Below are positions 36,690 through 63,785 of a stretch of DNA of 64,000 nt, piece after piece. Origin of the DNA: Pteria penguin (taxonomy: Eukaryota > Mollusca > Bivalvia > Pterioida > Pteriidae); assembly GCA_035048485.1 (NCBI GenBank), contig CM068585.1, positions 1,419,001 to 1,483,000 of the forward strand. The letters run 5' to 3'. Every line of letters starts with the position of its first letter. Within the stretch, counting starts at the first letter, position 1. The notes below the pieces were generated by a model. The model did no database searches and was not told where the DNA came from. It worked only from the letters and a program-made list of their open reading frames with translations. Both the position numbers and the translations under genes were made by a program.

Positions 36690-37130
36690 GTAAATCTTTT
36701 ATTGAGCCTCTCTACAACCTCATGCAGAGGTTTCTTTCCTTATTGCACACCGATTACAAGAGAAAGGGTGATCTACGACGGAGTTTGTCTGTACCTTTCA
36801 GAGGAAATAAGTTCCTAAACCTAGTCCTGTCTGACACTTCTACATACAGTATCAGCGACCTAAGCTGGATTTCAAAGGGGCAAATCACAACTGGCTCATA
36901 TTAATGTTATTTTATATATATTGCATATTAAACATGTACTCTAAAATATTTTGTTAGTACTTTTATGACCTCTCGAGTTCAGTAATCTTATTATCTATAT
37001 GGAGGATTATTTATAACTTAAATGTGTGTTCTTTAATTATACTTTTTATGGTTAATAGGAAGGAGTCTGGTTGAGTGCACATTGCAGTAGATGAATAAAG
37101 CAATTGTATCACAACAGACTACTTTTGTGA
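36690..37130 (+). mobile_element. old PLE-2 remnant
   Basis: GCCTCTCTACAACCTCATGC parallels the GGTCCCTCTACAACCCAATG of the PLE-2 C-terminus at 50945. CTATATGGAGGATTATTTAT at 36996 is the PLE-2 tail. A 60-codon frame here is chance. Confidence 0.5.
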
Positions 37131-37469
37131 CATCTTTTTATGTGTTTACTCTTGTTTGCTCTGCTTGTACGTGAGGACGTGTGTCATACACTTGAATTCG
37201 ACAAAAAGTCGCTTTCGTAAGCCAGTATATGTAAACAGCAAGAAATATTATGAATGAAGCAATATGTTATGACGATGGATTATGTTTGCCATTTTGCCAT
37301 GAGGACCAAGTCTTCTTTAGAGACACAATCCCGATTGTGGCAAATTTAAAAAATTAATGCACCCAACACATGTCTACTCGGGAATTGTTTTAATGAACAC
37401 CCACCACATCCAGTTTTGGTGATGACTTAAATGTGATTATATCCTTTTTATACCCGGATCGATAGATCG

Positions 37470-37647
37470 GGGCATATTGTTTTTGTCCTGTCTATTTGTC
37501 TGTTTGTTTGTTGGTTTGTGTGTGTGTGTGTCTGTCTGTTGTCAACTTTAACTTGACTATAACTTTAGAACCGTGAGGGATACAGACTTAAGATTTAAGC
37601 TGACAACAGACAAACAAATAGACAAACAGGAGAAAAACAATATGCCC
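37470..37647. repeat. fold-back inverted repeat
   Basis: The left arm GCATATTGTTTTTGTCCTG with TGTCTGTTTGTTT and CTGTTGTCA is matched in inverse by the right arm GACAACAGACAAAC with AGAAAAACAATATGCCCCC (37600-37647). The same family occurs in direct form at 60820-60900 (GGCATATTGTTTTTGTCCTG), so this is a head-to-head pair of one repeat, able to form a long hairpin. Confidence 0.7.
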
Positions 37648-37954
37648 CCGGTTAAAACCAAAACCAAAACTGAAACATATAATCTAAGTCCTTCAATCAA
37701 AACAAAAAATACAACAACAACGAAACAATAATAACAACAGCAAATCATGTTATTCAAAATAAGCCAATTTGAATTATCTCGAAATTATATAAAGATTCAA
37801 TATGTTATTTAGTACGCCAGGAACAGAGACCACGGTTGGAATTATTTTAATTAAGGACAAGAGTCGTTCCCAAAACATTACTATACACAATCAATTGAGT
37901 GTTAGTCCATATATATTTAGAAGCTTACTTGAAAATACGCATACAAGAGAAAAG

Positions 37955-38500
37955 AGAGGTCATCTGACAAAGTTGTATGACACAAATCAGCAAAGACAAC
38001 ATGATAATAGTAGAATATACACGGAAAAACGACATTACAAAAATATTCGATTGTGTAGCGGTTACGACACCGACTTAGGAGGTCAATCCACCGATCCACT
38101 TTTCAGCATAGAAAGCGATGTTTCGCGGACTTATGTTATGCTTATGACGTCATAATCAAATGTCCGACTTGTCCAACCTTGCGTGACGTCATCACAGTCG
38201 TATTTTGGGCTAAAGTGCTTGACATTCGACGAAGTGGATCGGTGTTTTGAAGTAATAAACGTCATCCAATTGGTACGGTTAACCGATGTACGTACACCCA
38301 CTTTCCCACTCACTGCAAAAGCAGCACAATCAAAGGACACAATTAAATAATTTACATAATCATCCACATAGAGAACACGGATCAACAGGTTTCTTAATAA
38401 GAGAGGTAATAAATATTTTATTACACACGAAACCTTTTTAGAATTATATGTTGCTATCAAATCATAAATCGTAAGTACCATCAACAGACTTGTATCATTG
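37955..38500 (-). mobile_element. PLE-2 tail A copy with a nested 156-bp MITE
   Basis: CATCTGACAAAGTTGTATGA, then ATTCGATTGTGTAGCGG, ACCGACTTAGGAGGTCAAT, and after the MITE TTGGTACGGTTAACCG, GCAGCACAATCAAAGG and GATCAACAGGTTTCTTAAT. The order equals the complement of the tail at 51.2-51.5 kb. Confidence 0.8.
38089..38244. mobile_element. 156-bp MITE with perfect 13-bp inverted ends
   Basis: The ends CACCGATCCACTT (38089-38101) and AAGTGGATCGGTG (38232-38244) are exact complements. The insert splits the PLE-2 tail where other copies read GGTCAATTGAAGTAAC. Inside are two copies of the palindrome TGACGTCA (38145-38152 and 38184-38191), the sequence bound by CREB/ATF-type factors; whether they act is unknown. 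No coding sequence. Confidence 0.8.
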
Positions 38501-38842
38501 ACAGTTTCTCCTTAAATATTTAAGGTAACCCGTCACGTGATATTCTACAATTCTAGGATTATTAAATTCTTATTTTCAAAGGGCGACATATACAGTATCA
38601 ATACTGACTTTAAGATTGCGTATCCGAACTATTACAGAAAGATGTCATTGAAACCTGAACGGACTATACCAAATTGGATTCTGACCTCTTTTTGACCGAA
38701 CTATACGCAAGGGAATATAACGAATCATACACAAGTGTATGCTAACTATTCTGGAACAAGCTATGCCAAAAGCGTAATCTTACTTGTATATTTGACAAAT
38801 AGTCGTAGCAATAGACATTGTTTATATAATGGTCCATTTAGC

Positions 38843-39380
38843 ATTGTCGGCATTCCAATGGGCACTAACTGTGCCCCTCTTCTGGCTGACATTTTCCTTT
38901 ACTCATACGAAGCTGAATTCATTCAATAAATAATCCTTCATTCGCAGATTAACTTAGCATCATCTATCCAAGTGAACTAGGAGGTCGAAGAAACCACAGA
39001 AAGTAGTAATTCTACTTCGTATTTAGATATTATGTTGTCTTTCGACATTAATGGTCGGTTGACCACGTCACTCTATGACAAACGTGACGATTTCAATTTC
39101 GCTATCACAAACTTTCCTTTCATAAGTAGCAACATTCCATCATGGCCCGCATACGGCGTATTCATATCTCAGTTAATACGTTATTCCAGAGCATGTTCAA
39201 ATTACAATGACTTTTGAGGGCTAAGCTACTCAACCAGGTTTATATATGTGCTAGACTAGCAACGTAATTGTGGAAGTACTATGGTCGTTACGAGACTCTT
39301 TATTACTCCATATATCTCGTTATCCAGAATTTAAATGATGTTCTGGACTAAGACCGATTCCGATCATTTTACACCGATTT
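38843..39380 (+). mobile_element. PLE-1 copy, part 1 (RT fragment)
   Basis: It begins at ATTGTCGGCATTCCAATGG, giving IVGIPMGTNCAPLLADIF. It then has a deletion removing the YIDDLL box, so that EFIQ is followed by a stop, then continues with the YLDIMLSFDING and YDKRDDFNF parts and the C-terminus to 39380. Part 2 lies at 40553-40862, after a nested LINE. Confidence 0.8.
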
Positions 39381-39388
39381 CTTTCGAT

Positions 39389-39456
39389 ATATATATGAAT
39401 GTGTAGGTGTATGTATGCATTTATGTATGTATATACACCTACACATTCATATATAT
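39389..39456. repeat. 24-bp perfect inverted repeat
   Basis: Arms 39389-39412 and 39433-39456 (core GAATGTGTAGGTGTAT and its complement) are exact, with a 20-nt loop. It lies at the 3' end of the nested LINE. Confidence 0.85.
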
Positions 39457-39529
39457 TCATATAGCTATACATAGACATACACATACATATCTACACACAC
39501 ACATATACACATATACATATATATATACA

Positions 39530-39602
39530 TACACACATACATACATACATACATACATACATACATACATACATACATACATACATACATACATACATAC
39601 AC
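39530..39602. repeat. (ACAT)n microsatellite
   Basis: About 17 tetranucleotide units (ATAC/ACAT), within the 3' region of the nested LINE. Confidence 0.95.
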
Positions 39603-40552
39603 ACATGCCTATACTTTATATTTCAAGACTTAAGGTAATCTTTTAGTATTTTGTAATTGTAATATCTATACTATGATAATAAGATACATTTTATTAATTT
39701 GTGTGTGTGTGGGTGTGTTTTTTTTTTTTTTTTTTTTTGTATCTTATATATGTATATCAATATTTACGCTATAATAACAATAGAACAGGAGATAGACAGG
39801 AAAAGTAACTGTAAGGACCAAAGGGATGATAGTAAGGAATTAAAGGGAAAGAAAAAAGAAAAGAAAGGGTAAATTGGAAAGGAGAGGGAATGAATTCTAA
39901 TATATCTCATGTGTATATATATATTACATAACTCTCATATACATATTCATACACTCATTAACATACGAAAACGCACATGCACACTCACATAATGACACAT
40001 TGATTAGTATGTCATAGTAATATTCAGTTACATATTGAGAGAATAATATATGTATGAATCAAGGTGGCATAAGTAGTATCTGTTATAGATTTCTGTAAAT
40101 ATATATGAATTATCTACAAAATTTGGTAGGTTTTTGTTTTTTACTGACCAGGGGCACTTTATGAAATTTATTGCAATCTAAGTAGAATTTCATTCACTTC
40201 CATGATCTTCCCTTGTTATTCTAAGATTACTTGGAAGTATTGCCAATTCTTATCACAGGCTACTGCTTCATTTTTTCTATATGAAAGATATTTTTTAATT
40301 TTATACATATAGTTCAGGTAATGTAGAAGTGAATCAAGTGATAATTCCTTTTTTCAACTTTTGCTTTATATATAAAGTATTTAATATATACTATAATCAA
40401 ATTTTCTGCAAAATTTCTGTTAAGATAAGGTTCAATTGTCATTTTCTGAATTGTTTCTAGATTAAATGTTTCCAAATAATTTCTAAAGAAACAAGTAGAT
40501 TTTAAACACATTCACATGCCCAAATAAATGCATAATTGTTTCCTCCTCTCTC

Positions 40553-40862
40553 TTTACACCGATTTGACACATTCTATACTAGAAGGTTACGTACTTTGAC
40601 TTCTCCATATATAGATATATATGGAATTTACACGATTTGACTATTTCTACTGGGTATATGTGATGGGTGCTGCTAGCAAGCAGGAGATGCTCACTCTCCC
40701 CGGGCACCTGATCTCACTCCATCATAGGGGTTCACATATGCTCTTCAAGTAGATATTTTTTGTTATTTTCCACTTGGTTTTCATTTTCACTGATTTTGTA
40801 TGTCCTCTGGTTTCATGATTTTCGGACTTCTGGTTTGGATTTATCCATCATCTTTACATTAG
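40553..40862 (+). mobile_element. PLE-1 copy, part 2 (3' tail)
   Basis: It continues exactly from the duplicated TTTACACCGATTT through TATACTAGAAGGTTACG, GCTAGCAAGCAGGAGATGC and CCCGGGCACCTGATCTCAC to the family end CATCTTTACATT. It is very close to 9075-9378. Confidence 0.9.
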
Positions 40863-41175
40863 CAATGGTCCATAAATATACACTGTGGTAAGTCCGTGCC
40901 AAGGTACCACGGCGCAGTATGTAACATAAAGTAAACTGTGAAATTCTTTTCAAAATTTAATTAAATAAACGAGACGACTTTAGATTGACGATAACTTCTG
41001 TCAAGTGGTTACATTAATATTTTTCATCATTGGCATGAAAGATTACTTGTTACAGAGAGAGTTATTGGTTATATGTCTATATTTTCCGAGATCACTGACC
41101 TTGTAACGTCTACATCAAACGAAGAGTAACAGTTTCATTTCTACCATTTTAAAATTCAATTTTAAAATAAACCTC
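40863..41175. other. anonymous DNA
   Basis: Nothing recognised. Confidence 0.5.
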
Positions 41176-41177
41176 CC

Positions 41178-41393
41178 AATAAAGAAAACAGAAGGCATCT
41201 GACAAAGCTGTATGACACAAATCACCAAGGATATGCACACTAAAAAAGAATGGAAATTAAGGAGCAAACACAAAGAAAAAAGAGGAGTTACTGGCTCAGT
41301 TATGTGGCAGAAGTCAACATGGAGCTATACCATACATGAATATCAATAATATACCAGCACATATAACACATTACAAAAATATTTGAAAATGAA
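41178..41393 (-). mobile_element. PLE-2 tail A end followed by tail B end
   Basis: 41178-41240 has GAAGGCATCTGACAAAGC and TGTATGACACAAATCACC (tail A terminus). 41276-41393 has AAAAAAGAGGAGTTACTGGC and GTGGCAGAAGTCAACATGG (tail B terminus). Two truncated insertions lie side by side. Confidence 0.7.
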
Positions 41394-42139
41394 AATTTCA
41401 CATCTTGATAAACTAGTGATAAAAAATCGAACACTGTCGTGCATTCATGTTTCAGCTACACACTAAAATATTTTTGCCGCATTGCTTTTACATTAGTTGG
41501 TTAAATGGTCAAGCTTTTCCCATATGAAATATAAATATCTCAACATGATGGATTCTGTAATGATGATGTCTTTAATATTATCCCAACGGTATGAACGAGA
41601 TTTTATCTTTATTTAAGGCAGGACTTTAAAAAGGTCGATTGTATTCGAGGATGTTTCTAAGTATGATTTACAGACAGTGCCATACACAATTATTTCTGTT
41701 GTTGTTATCTGAGGGAAGGTGATTACATCACAATATTTATATAATTCTCTTCATAAGAAAACATTTCATAATTAATTGACTGGTTGCTAAACATTCGATT
41801 TTCGATTACAGTAATGTTGTGAATCTAGAGCATATGCCTTGTTTAAAATTTATCCTAGTCATAAAGTGTTGAACTAGTTTTGTGTGCCTTAAAGTTTAGG
41901 GCATCCATGTCTATGTGACTATCCAAAACAGCAGCCCCCTTCCAGGCATGTGTCCTCGCCACTAAATATTCACCGCAAAATTGATGTTATTAACATTAAC
42001 ACATATGAATATATATGATTTACATTTATATTTTACTGTATTAACAATGTTTTTTTTATCTAATACATGTATATATAAATTTCTAAACTATATAATTATT
42101 TTAAGAAATGAAGAAGACTCGGTAAATTTGGTGTGTTGT
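41394..42139. other. anonymous AT-rich DNA
   Basis: Nothing recognised. Confidence 0.5.
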
Positions 42140-42420
42140 TCATTTGATACAAGTGTAGGTGTTCGCTACTTTGATTCTACTTATTTGTTTAAGATGTTAG
42201 ATACATCCAGTTTCATGTCGCCCCCTGGAGTAAACTCATTCATTTAAGATTTTAGATTGTACTCATTCGTTTGAGATGTCAGATACACCAGGTTTCGTTT
42301 CGCTACCCGGATGATGCCCATTCGTTTGATATGTTGGATCCATCCTGTTTCATGTCGCTCTCTGAAAGTGTTGCCCATCCGTTTGAGATGTTAGGTACAC
42401 CCTGTTACATGTCACGTTAT
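42140..42420 (+). repeat. degenerate 55-57-bp tandem repeat, 4-5 units
   Basis: The phrases CATTCGTTTGAGATGT, AGATACACCAGGTTTC and ATGTCGC recur at about 55-57-bp steps (tttgag/tttgat at 42270, 42325, 42382, with a shorter first interval). An 88-codon frame at 41981-42247 overlaps it and is probably spurious. Confidence 0.6.
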
Positions 42421-44149
42421 GACTTGTTAAGGGCTAGATGAATTTTTGAACAAAACAATGAGATTTAAGAACCAAATACTTCCCCATACGAGTTCATTAT
42501 CAGTGAAAAGTATAATATCAATATCTGCCTATAACCGCCTAGAACTATCTGTATCAGTGTCCTTCAGGGATTGGAGCGGTATCATGTCCGAATTAAGCGA
42601 TTTCCGAGCGTAATACAACTCCAGTCTGACTCTATTAGAGAGTTATGACATGTGCCGCGTACAATTATCGTTGTTTTAGACGAGCCTTGCATGCACTGAA
42701 CGGAAAGCGAAGAAGATTGAATGTCGGTGAATGACAGTGTTGAGTATCTGCAATTAACATTTCGATATTAATAGCAAGAGATGTATTGATAGCTCTATAG
42801 ACAAATTATATGTCAAGTAGTTACGGCCATGCCTTAATCTACTATAACGTGGGCTCATCTATGGGTATTTGATAGTTCGTCATTCTTGTGAACTTGATTC
42901 CAGTACTTTACAGAGTAAATAATAAAGCATTAGAGAATTACAAAATGTATAATATCATAATGAGATATGTATTTATGATAATGTACTGTACACGCGTATC
43001 GGGTATGCTTTTCTTGTTAACATGAGTGGTAATGATAAATTGAAATACTAGAATTTGAGAACTACCTAGCCATCATTGTATTCTAACATGAAGAATGTAA
43101 ATGTAAAATTAATGAATTAAAAAGCGATATTGGGAATATGGATTGTATGTTCTCTCTATTAAATCATGAGTAGATATCAGGTAGGTATGCAATCAATTTA
43201 TTGCCTACATTTATTGCTATACCAGTTATTTCTTTCTGTATTACTATCCATTTCTACATACCATTATACACGAAAAAGAATGATCTTTTTGACTTCTGCA
43301 TATTGCGGATATGTTTATATCTTACATCTGAAACAATGGCAGTTGTGGATATTTCAATGTACTGTATATAAGAATTTTATTACCTTAAGTTTTGTCATTA
43401 ATGTTACAGGAAGCAAAGAATGATAGTGATCATTGTGAAATGTCCATGTGTAACAAGCAAAATATATGCATTAAATAGTAAAAAAACACAAAAACAAAAT
43501 AAACAAATATATATAAATACTGTGTCTAGTTGTAACATCCATTTACTTATAAGTTTGTGTTTTGTATTATCACTTTCTCCTTACTTTCATAAACTTATTT
43601 TTTATTAGGTTACAGTAGGAATTCCGTGAAGGAAATATATCACAGTTTGACTGGAGATGTAATTCAGAATGATAGTAAGCGTCTTTTGTGGGAATGACGC
43701 TATGATATCTCTTAAGCTTTGAACCTTTTAAACCATTCAAATTTGATTTGGGATACTTGTGAGTGGAAGTAAATATATGCCTATTACATTATATCAAACG
43801 TTAATTTTATATAGAATATTGCCCAAGTAATTTTGAAATAGCGCATGACTAAAGGCGAAGATCAATATGCCATCAGAAAGGTAGTGGTATGTGCATTGTA
43901 ATAATTTGTAATTATATTTGCTTAATAAACTTCATGAATCAAACATATGTTCAAATTATACTCGATTATGTCAAGTTTTAATCGATATAGAGAATGTCAT
44001 ATTGAGTTAACTTTGAACATAGGGTAGAATCCTATTGAGCAATATTGTATTAATTAAACTGTTGTGTGACTCTAAATTGCATGCTTTAAACCGCGGGAAT
44101 CCTAAAGGTGTCTATTTACTCAAAAATACGAATAAACAATTCAAATTCT
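42421..44149. other. anonymous AT-rich DNA upstream of the CA-related gene
   Basis: No exon recognised. Two adjacent open frames (43166-43423 and 43420-43608) are rich in Phe, Tyr, Leu and Ile and lack recognisable motifs. I treat them as chance. Confidence 0.45.
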
Positions 44150-44880
44150 AACAGAGAAGGCAGAAGACATCTGGCCAATCTGTATGACACAATGTAAAAT
44201 ACGAAAGTAACTACTGTCACATGACTACGGCACTAACAACAATGTACCACAGTGGACATACACTGGCCCCTGAAATTCAGCGGTGAGACCAAATGCGTGG
44301 GAGAAGTGAGTGTCTCATGTCTGGCTAGCCACACCCTCCGTGAATGCCCTTACATACAGATAAAACAAATATAATTCAACACTGTATATGTACATGAATG
44401 TGAAATAAACACTGTGTAGAAAGTGCCACTGCCACTCAATTTGTGTAGTTAACCGGGTGCCCACCTTCTCACTCATTGCAAAGCAACACATCACAAGACA
44501 CACATTTAAGTTATAAATAATTCTCCATATAGAGAACAAGGATCAACAGGTTTCTCAGGATGAAAAAAATAGCCACTCAAAAAGTCTTACAGAATAATAT
44601 GCTAGTATCAAAAATATGTTAGGCGACATCAACATAAGTAAACCGTGCTCTGTTCGTTTGTAAGCGAGCTCAGATCCTTGATCTGTAGGAGTCTCGACTA
44701 ATAGTCAGAGTGGACGGGTCTGAGAGCCTTGTCTCCTTTGAAAAGGTTTGGACAAAACCTTTCTCCCAGTCAGAGCGCAACGCTCAAGTAAATATCTGAA
44801 AAAGGTGGTAGAGGGGCCCAATAGACAATCCATGGTCTTTGCGATGATCTCGGGGCCATACAAATATTCGTAAACCTCAA
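44150..44880 (-). mobile_element. PLE-2 C-terminus and tail A
   Basis: On the minus strand frame pieces read IIAKTMVCLLGPSTTFFRYL and LLERCALTGRKVLSKPF, the counterpart of IVLVLGPSTTQCRLLL and QRCTLTN at 50940. The tail follows with TGATCCTTGTTCTC, AACCGGTTAAC-like and TTTGTCATACAGATTGGCC text. It lies some 380 bp upstream of the CA-related exon 1. Confidence 0.7.
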
Positions 44881-45259
44881 ACTATTTAAAAAAGCAATTT
44901 TGACGTTTGCAATTAATATCTGAAGCATTCAACTCAACGCCCTTAGAAATCTATCCTATTTAAAATAGTCACGATGCGAGTTTTGATAGAGACATATTTG
45001 CGAGCAGAAGATGCTAGTTCAAACCCTTGGTGCTTCTTGGTTAAAATAAAATGACATTCTCTGTATTCTCATTCCATGATGCAACAACTAAAACTTATTT
45101 TCTTACTTTTATTACACATGGCACAACACTTCAACTAAACAGACGCTAAATTATCAGTTCTAAAATGAAGTCAAGTAACTGGCGTAAAGCTACATCATAA
45201 AAACCCTACAATTATAACAAACTAGTGTTCTATTCATTTATATAGAACATTAATCAGCC

Positions 45260-60780
<15,521 letters not shown>

Positions 60781-60819
60781 GTAAGATGAACATTAAGTGT
60801 TATTTCTATGCCCCCGGAT

Positions 60820-61560
60820 CGATCGGTGGCATATTGTTTTTGTCCTGTCTGTTTGTCTATTTGTTAGTCTGTTTGTTTGTTTGCTTGCTTGCTTGTTGTC
60901 AACTTTAACCTTGGCAATAACCGTCAGGGATAGAGATTTCATATTTTACATGCGTATTTAGCTAATAAAGTCCTTTCAAATGACACCAAGAGCGATGGCA
61001 TTTTGACTTTGACAATGACCTTCACGATAAAAATAACTTTCTGGATTGTGTTTGTTTGTCTGTTGTCAAAACTTTTGAACCATGAGGGATACAGACTTTA
61101 TATTTCATATGCGTACTTAACTAATGAAGCCCTTTTAAATGACACTAAGGTCAATGACCTTTTGACCTTGACAATGACCTTCACGATAGAAATAACTTTA
61201 TGGACTGTGTTTGTTTGTCTGTTGTCAAAACTTTTGAACCATGAGGGATACAGACTTCATATTTCACATGTATACTTAACTAATAGAGTCCTTTTAAATG
61301 ACACCAAGATCGATGTCATTTTGACCTTGACAATGACCTTCACGATAAAAATAACTTTTTGGACTGTGTTTGTTTGTTATCAAAACTTTTGAACCATGAG
61401 AGATACAGGCTTCATATTTCACATGCGTACTTAACTAATGAAGCCATTTCCAACGACAGTAAGGTCGATGAAGTTCTGACCTTGACAATGACCTTCACGC
61501 TAAAACTAACTTTTAGGAATTTGTTGTCGCCGCTTGTGGTTTTGTCGTCATTTGACCCCT
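60820..61560 (+). repeat. dispersed repeat with 159-bp internal tandem units
   Basis: It begins with GGCATATTGTTTTTGTCCTG as at 37470. Then a unit of about 159 bp (TTTTGAACCATGAGGGATAC, CAGACTTCATATTTCACATG, ACCTTGACAATGACCTTCAC) is repeated about four times, the key phrase falling at 61081, 61240 and 61395. Because 159 is divisible by three, a 129-codon frame stays open through it. This is a repeat property, not evidence of a protein. Confidence 0.85.
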
Positions 61561-61626
61561 AGGATTAATTTCTGTATATACCTGCCTGATGCATTGTCTT
61601 ATACCTGTGAAATGCACCCATCAGAA

Positions 61627-61966
61627 GGAAAAAAGAGGAGTTACTGGCTCATTTATGTGGCAGAAGTCACCATGAAGCTATACAATACATGAATATCAAT
61701 AAAATACTAGAACATATAACACATTACAAAATATTTGATTGTAGTGCAATTACGATACCGACTTAGGACGGTTATTTAATTTGACAAAAGTCAAACAAAT
61801 GGTGTGGTTAACCGGTTTACGGGCCCACCTTCCCACTCACCGTAACAGCAGAACAATCAAAAGACGTACATTTAAAAATTTATAAATAATCCTCCATGTA
61901 AAGAACAAGGGTCAACAGGTATCGCATATTGAGAGGTCATAAAAATATAAACACGTAAGGTATAAT
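61627..61966 (-). mobile_element. PLE-2 tail B copy, 340 bp
   Basis: AAAAAAGAGGAGTTACTGGC through GCAGAAGTCACCATGAAGC, AACCGGTTTACGGGCCCACC, TCAACAGGTATCGCATATTG to AAACACGTAAGGTAT. It has the same left and right limits as the copy at 53458. Confidence 0.9.
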
Positions 61967-62129
61967 AGATTTCTTAAGCACGTCATTAAACCAAAAATGA
62001 ATATTCTACAGAACAAAAAAGTAAAATAATCATATATGGCTTAAATGCTTTCGTTAATTTCTTTTTCATATTTATGTAACATTTTGATAGGGGAATTGTG
62101 GGTATAAATCCAGGTGTACCCATACGTCC

Positions 62130-63420
62130 TTACTGTAATGTCGATGGCCTAAAGCATTGGGTTATGATGGGGATCAGGTGGATGGCCTTAACATTGGTTA
62201 TGGTGGATGTCAGGTTGATGGCCTTGGACATTAGCCAAGTCGGGCGTAGATCGATAGCCTTGTGTGTTGGGCAATATGCTTCTGGTGTATAGCCTTACAT
62301 ATGTCGTAATGGACACCTTTGGACATTGGAAATTTTTAGAATAAGGTGGACATTGGTAATGGTGGCCGTCAGGTCAATGGCTAAAGACATTGGTCTACAT
62401 GGGCGTCATGTTGATAGTCTTCGACATTGGTCATAGTAGGTGTCAGATTAATGGACTTAGACAATGGTCATAGTAGGTTTCAGATCAATGGCCGTACTGG
62501 TCATGGTAGGTGTCAGATCAATGGCCTTAGACATTGGTCATTGTAGATGTCAGATCAAGGGCCGTACTGGTATTGGTAGGTGTCAGATCAATGGCCTTAG
62601 ACATTGGCCATGGTAGGTGTCAGATCAATAGCCTTAGATATTGATCATGGTAGGTGTCAGATCAATGGCCTTAGACATTGGTCATTGTAGATGTCAGATC
62701 AATGGCCGTACTGGTATTGGTAGGTGTCAGATCAAGGGCCGTACTGGTATTGGTAGGTGTCAGATCAATGGCCTTAGACATTGGCCATGGTAAGTGTCAG
62801 ATCAATAGCTTTAGATATTGGTCATGGTAGGTGTCAGATCAATGACCTTAGACAATGGGCATGGTAGGTGTCAGATCAATGGCCTTAGACATTGGTCATG
62901 GTAGGTGTCAGATCAATGGCCTTAGACATTGGTCATGGTAGGTGTCAGATCAATGGCCTTAGATATTGGTCCTAGTAGGTGTCATATCAATGGCCTTAGA
63001 CATTGGTCATGGTAGGTGTCAGATCAATGGCCTTAGACATTGGACATGGTAGGTGTCAGATCAATGACCTTAGACATTGGTCATGGTAGGTGTCAGATCA
63101 ATGGCCGTACTGGTCATGGTAGGTGTCATATCAATGGCCTTAGACATTGGCCATGGTAGGTGTCAGATCAATAGCCTTAGATATTGGTCATGGTAGGTAT
63201 CAGATCAATGGCCTTAGACAATGATCATGGTAGGTATCAGATCAATGGCCTTAGACAATGACCATGGTAGGTGTCAGATCAATGGCCTTAGACAATGATC
63301 ATGGTAGGTATCAGATCAATGGCCTTAGACATTGACCATGGTAGGTGTCAGATCAATGGCCTTAGACATTGGTCATGGTAGGTGTCAGATCAATGGCCTT
63401 AGACATTGGTCATGGTAGGC
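62130..63420 (+). repeat. 37-bp minisatellite, about 35 copies
   Basis: The unit carries GGTAGGTGTCAGATCAATGG then CCTTAGACATTGGTCAT. Some units are shortened to GGCCGTACTGGT. The first copies (62130-62440) and the right flank to 63610 are more diverged. It is in the CA-related gene downstream of exon 5 (or past its end). Confidence 0.95.
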
Positions 63421-63704
63421 GCCAAGACGCCTTGAACATTGACGTCATGTCTTTGATCTTGCTCATCTTTGATATCAAGTCTTTGGTCTCGTTAAGTGGT
63501 CATGCTTGACGTCATGACAATGACCTTCGATATAAGTCACGGTGAGCACAATGTCGATGGCCGTGGACCTTTTCATGGTGGGTGTCAGGTCGATAACCTC
63601 GGATATTGGTAAATTATGGGATCAAGTTTATGGCCTCGAAACCCTCGTCTAAAATACAAAAGACCTGGTAATCGTTGGAGATTTCCTTATCATGATTATA
63701 GTCT

Positions 63705-63785
63705 ATCATGCATCAAGCTATCAGGAGACGCTTACTTCTCTCGGAAACCTGATCTCATCCCTTCTGGGATTCGCCAACAATTTAC
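63705..63785 (+). mobile_element. old PLE-1 tail fragment
   Basis: AAGCTATCAGGAGACGCTTA, CTTCTCTCGGAAACCTGATC and TCATCCCTTCTGGGATTCG follow PLE-1 tail order (AGCAAGCAGGAGATGC, CTCACTCTCC, ACCTGATCTCACTCC). It explains a 73-codon open frame here that might be mistaken for an exon. Confidence 0.55.

Larger units (their letters stand above)
39381..40552 (-). mobile_element. 5'-truncated LINE inserted in PLE-1
   Basis: The 1172-bp insert is flanked by the 13-bp duplication TTTACACCGATTT (39368-39380 and 40553-40565). On the minus strand a frame at 40314-40511 reads CFFRNYLETFNLE and IIVYIKYFIYKAKVEKR, resembling the C-terminal end of L1/Tx1-type LINE polyproteins. Downstream (towards 39381) lie AT-rich sequence, an ACAT microsatellite and a 24-bp inverted repeat. 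The duplication length fits target-primed retrotransposition. The clade assignment is tentative. Confidence 0.7.

Noticed and set aside
61003..61562. A 129-codon frame with internal protein repeats
   Set aside because: It comes from the 159-bp DNA tandem repeat; the reading changes frame at the 155-bp interval and has no known domain.
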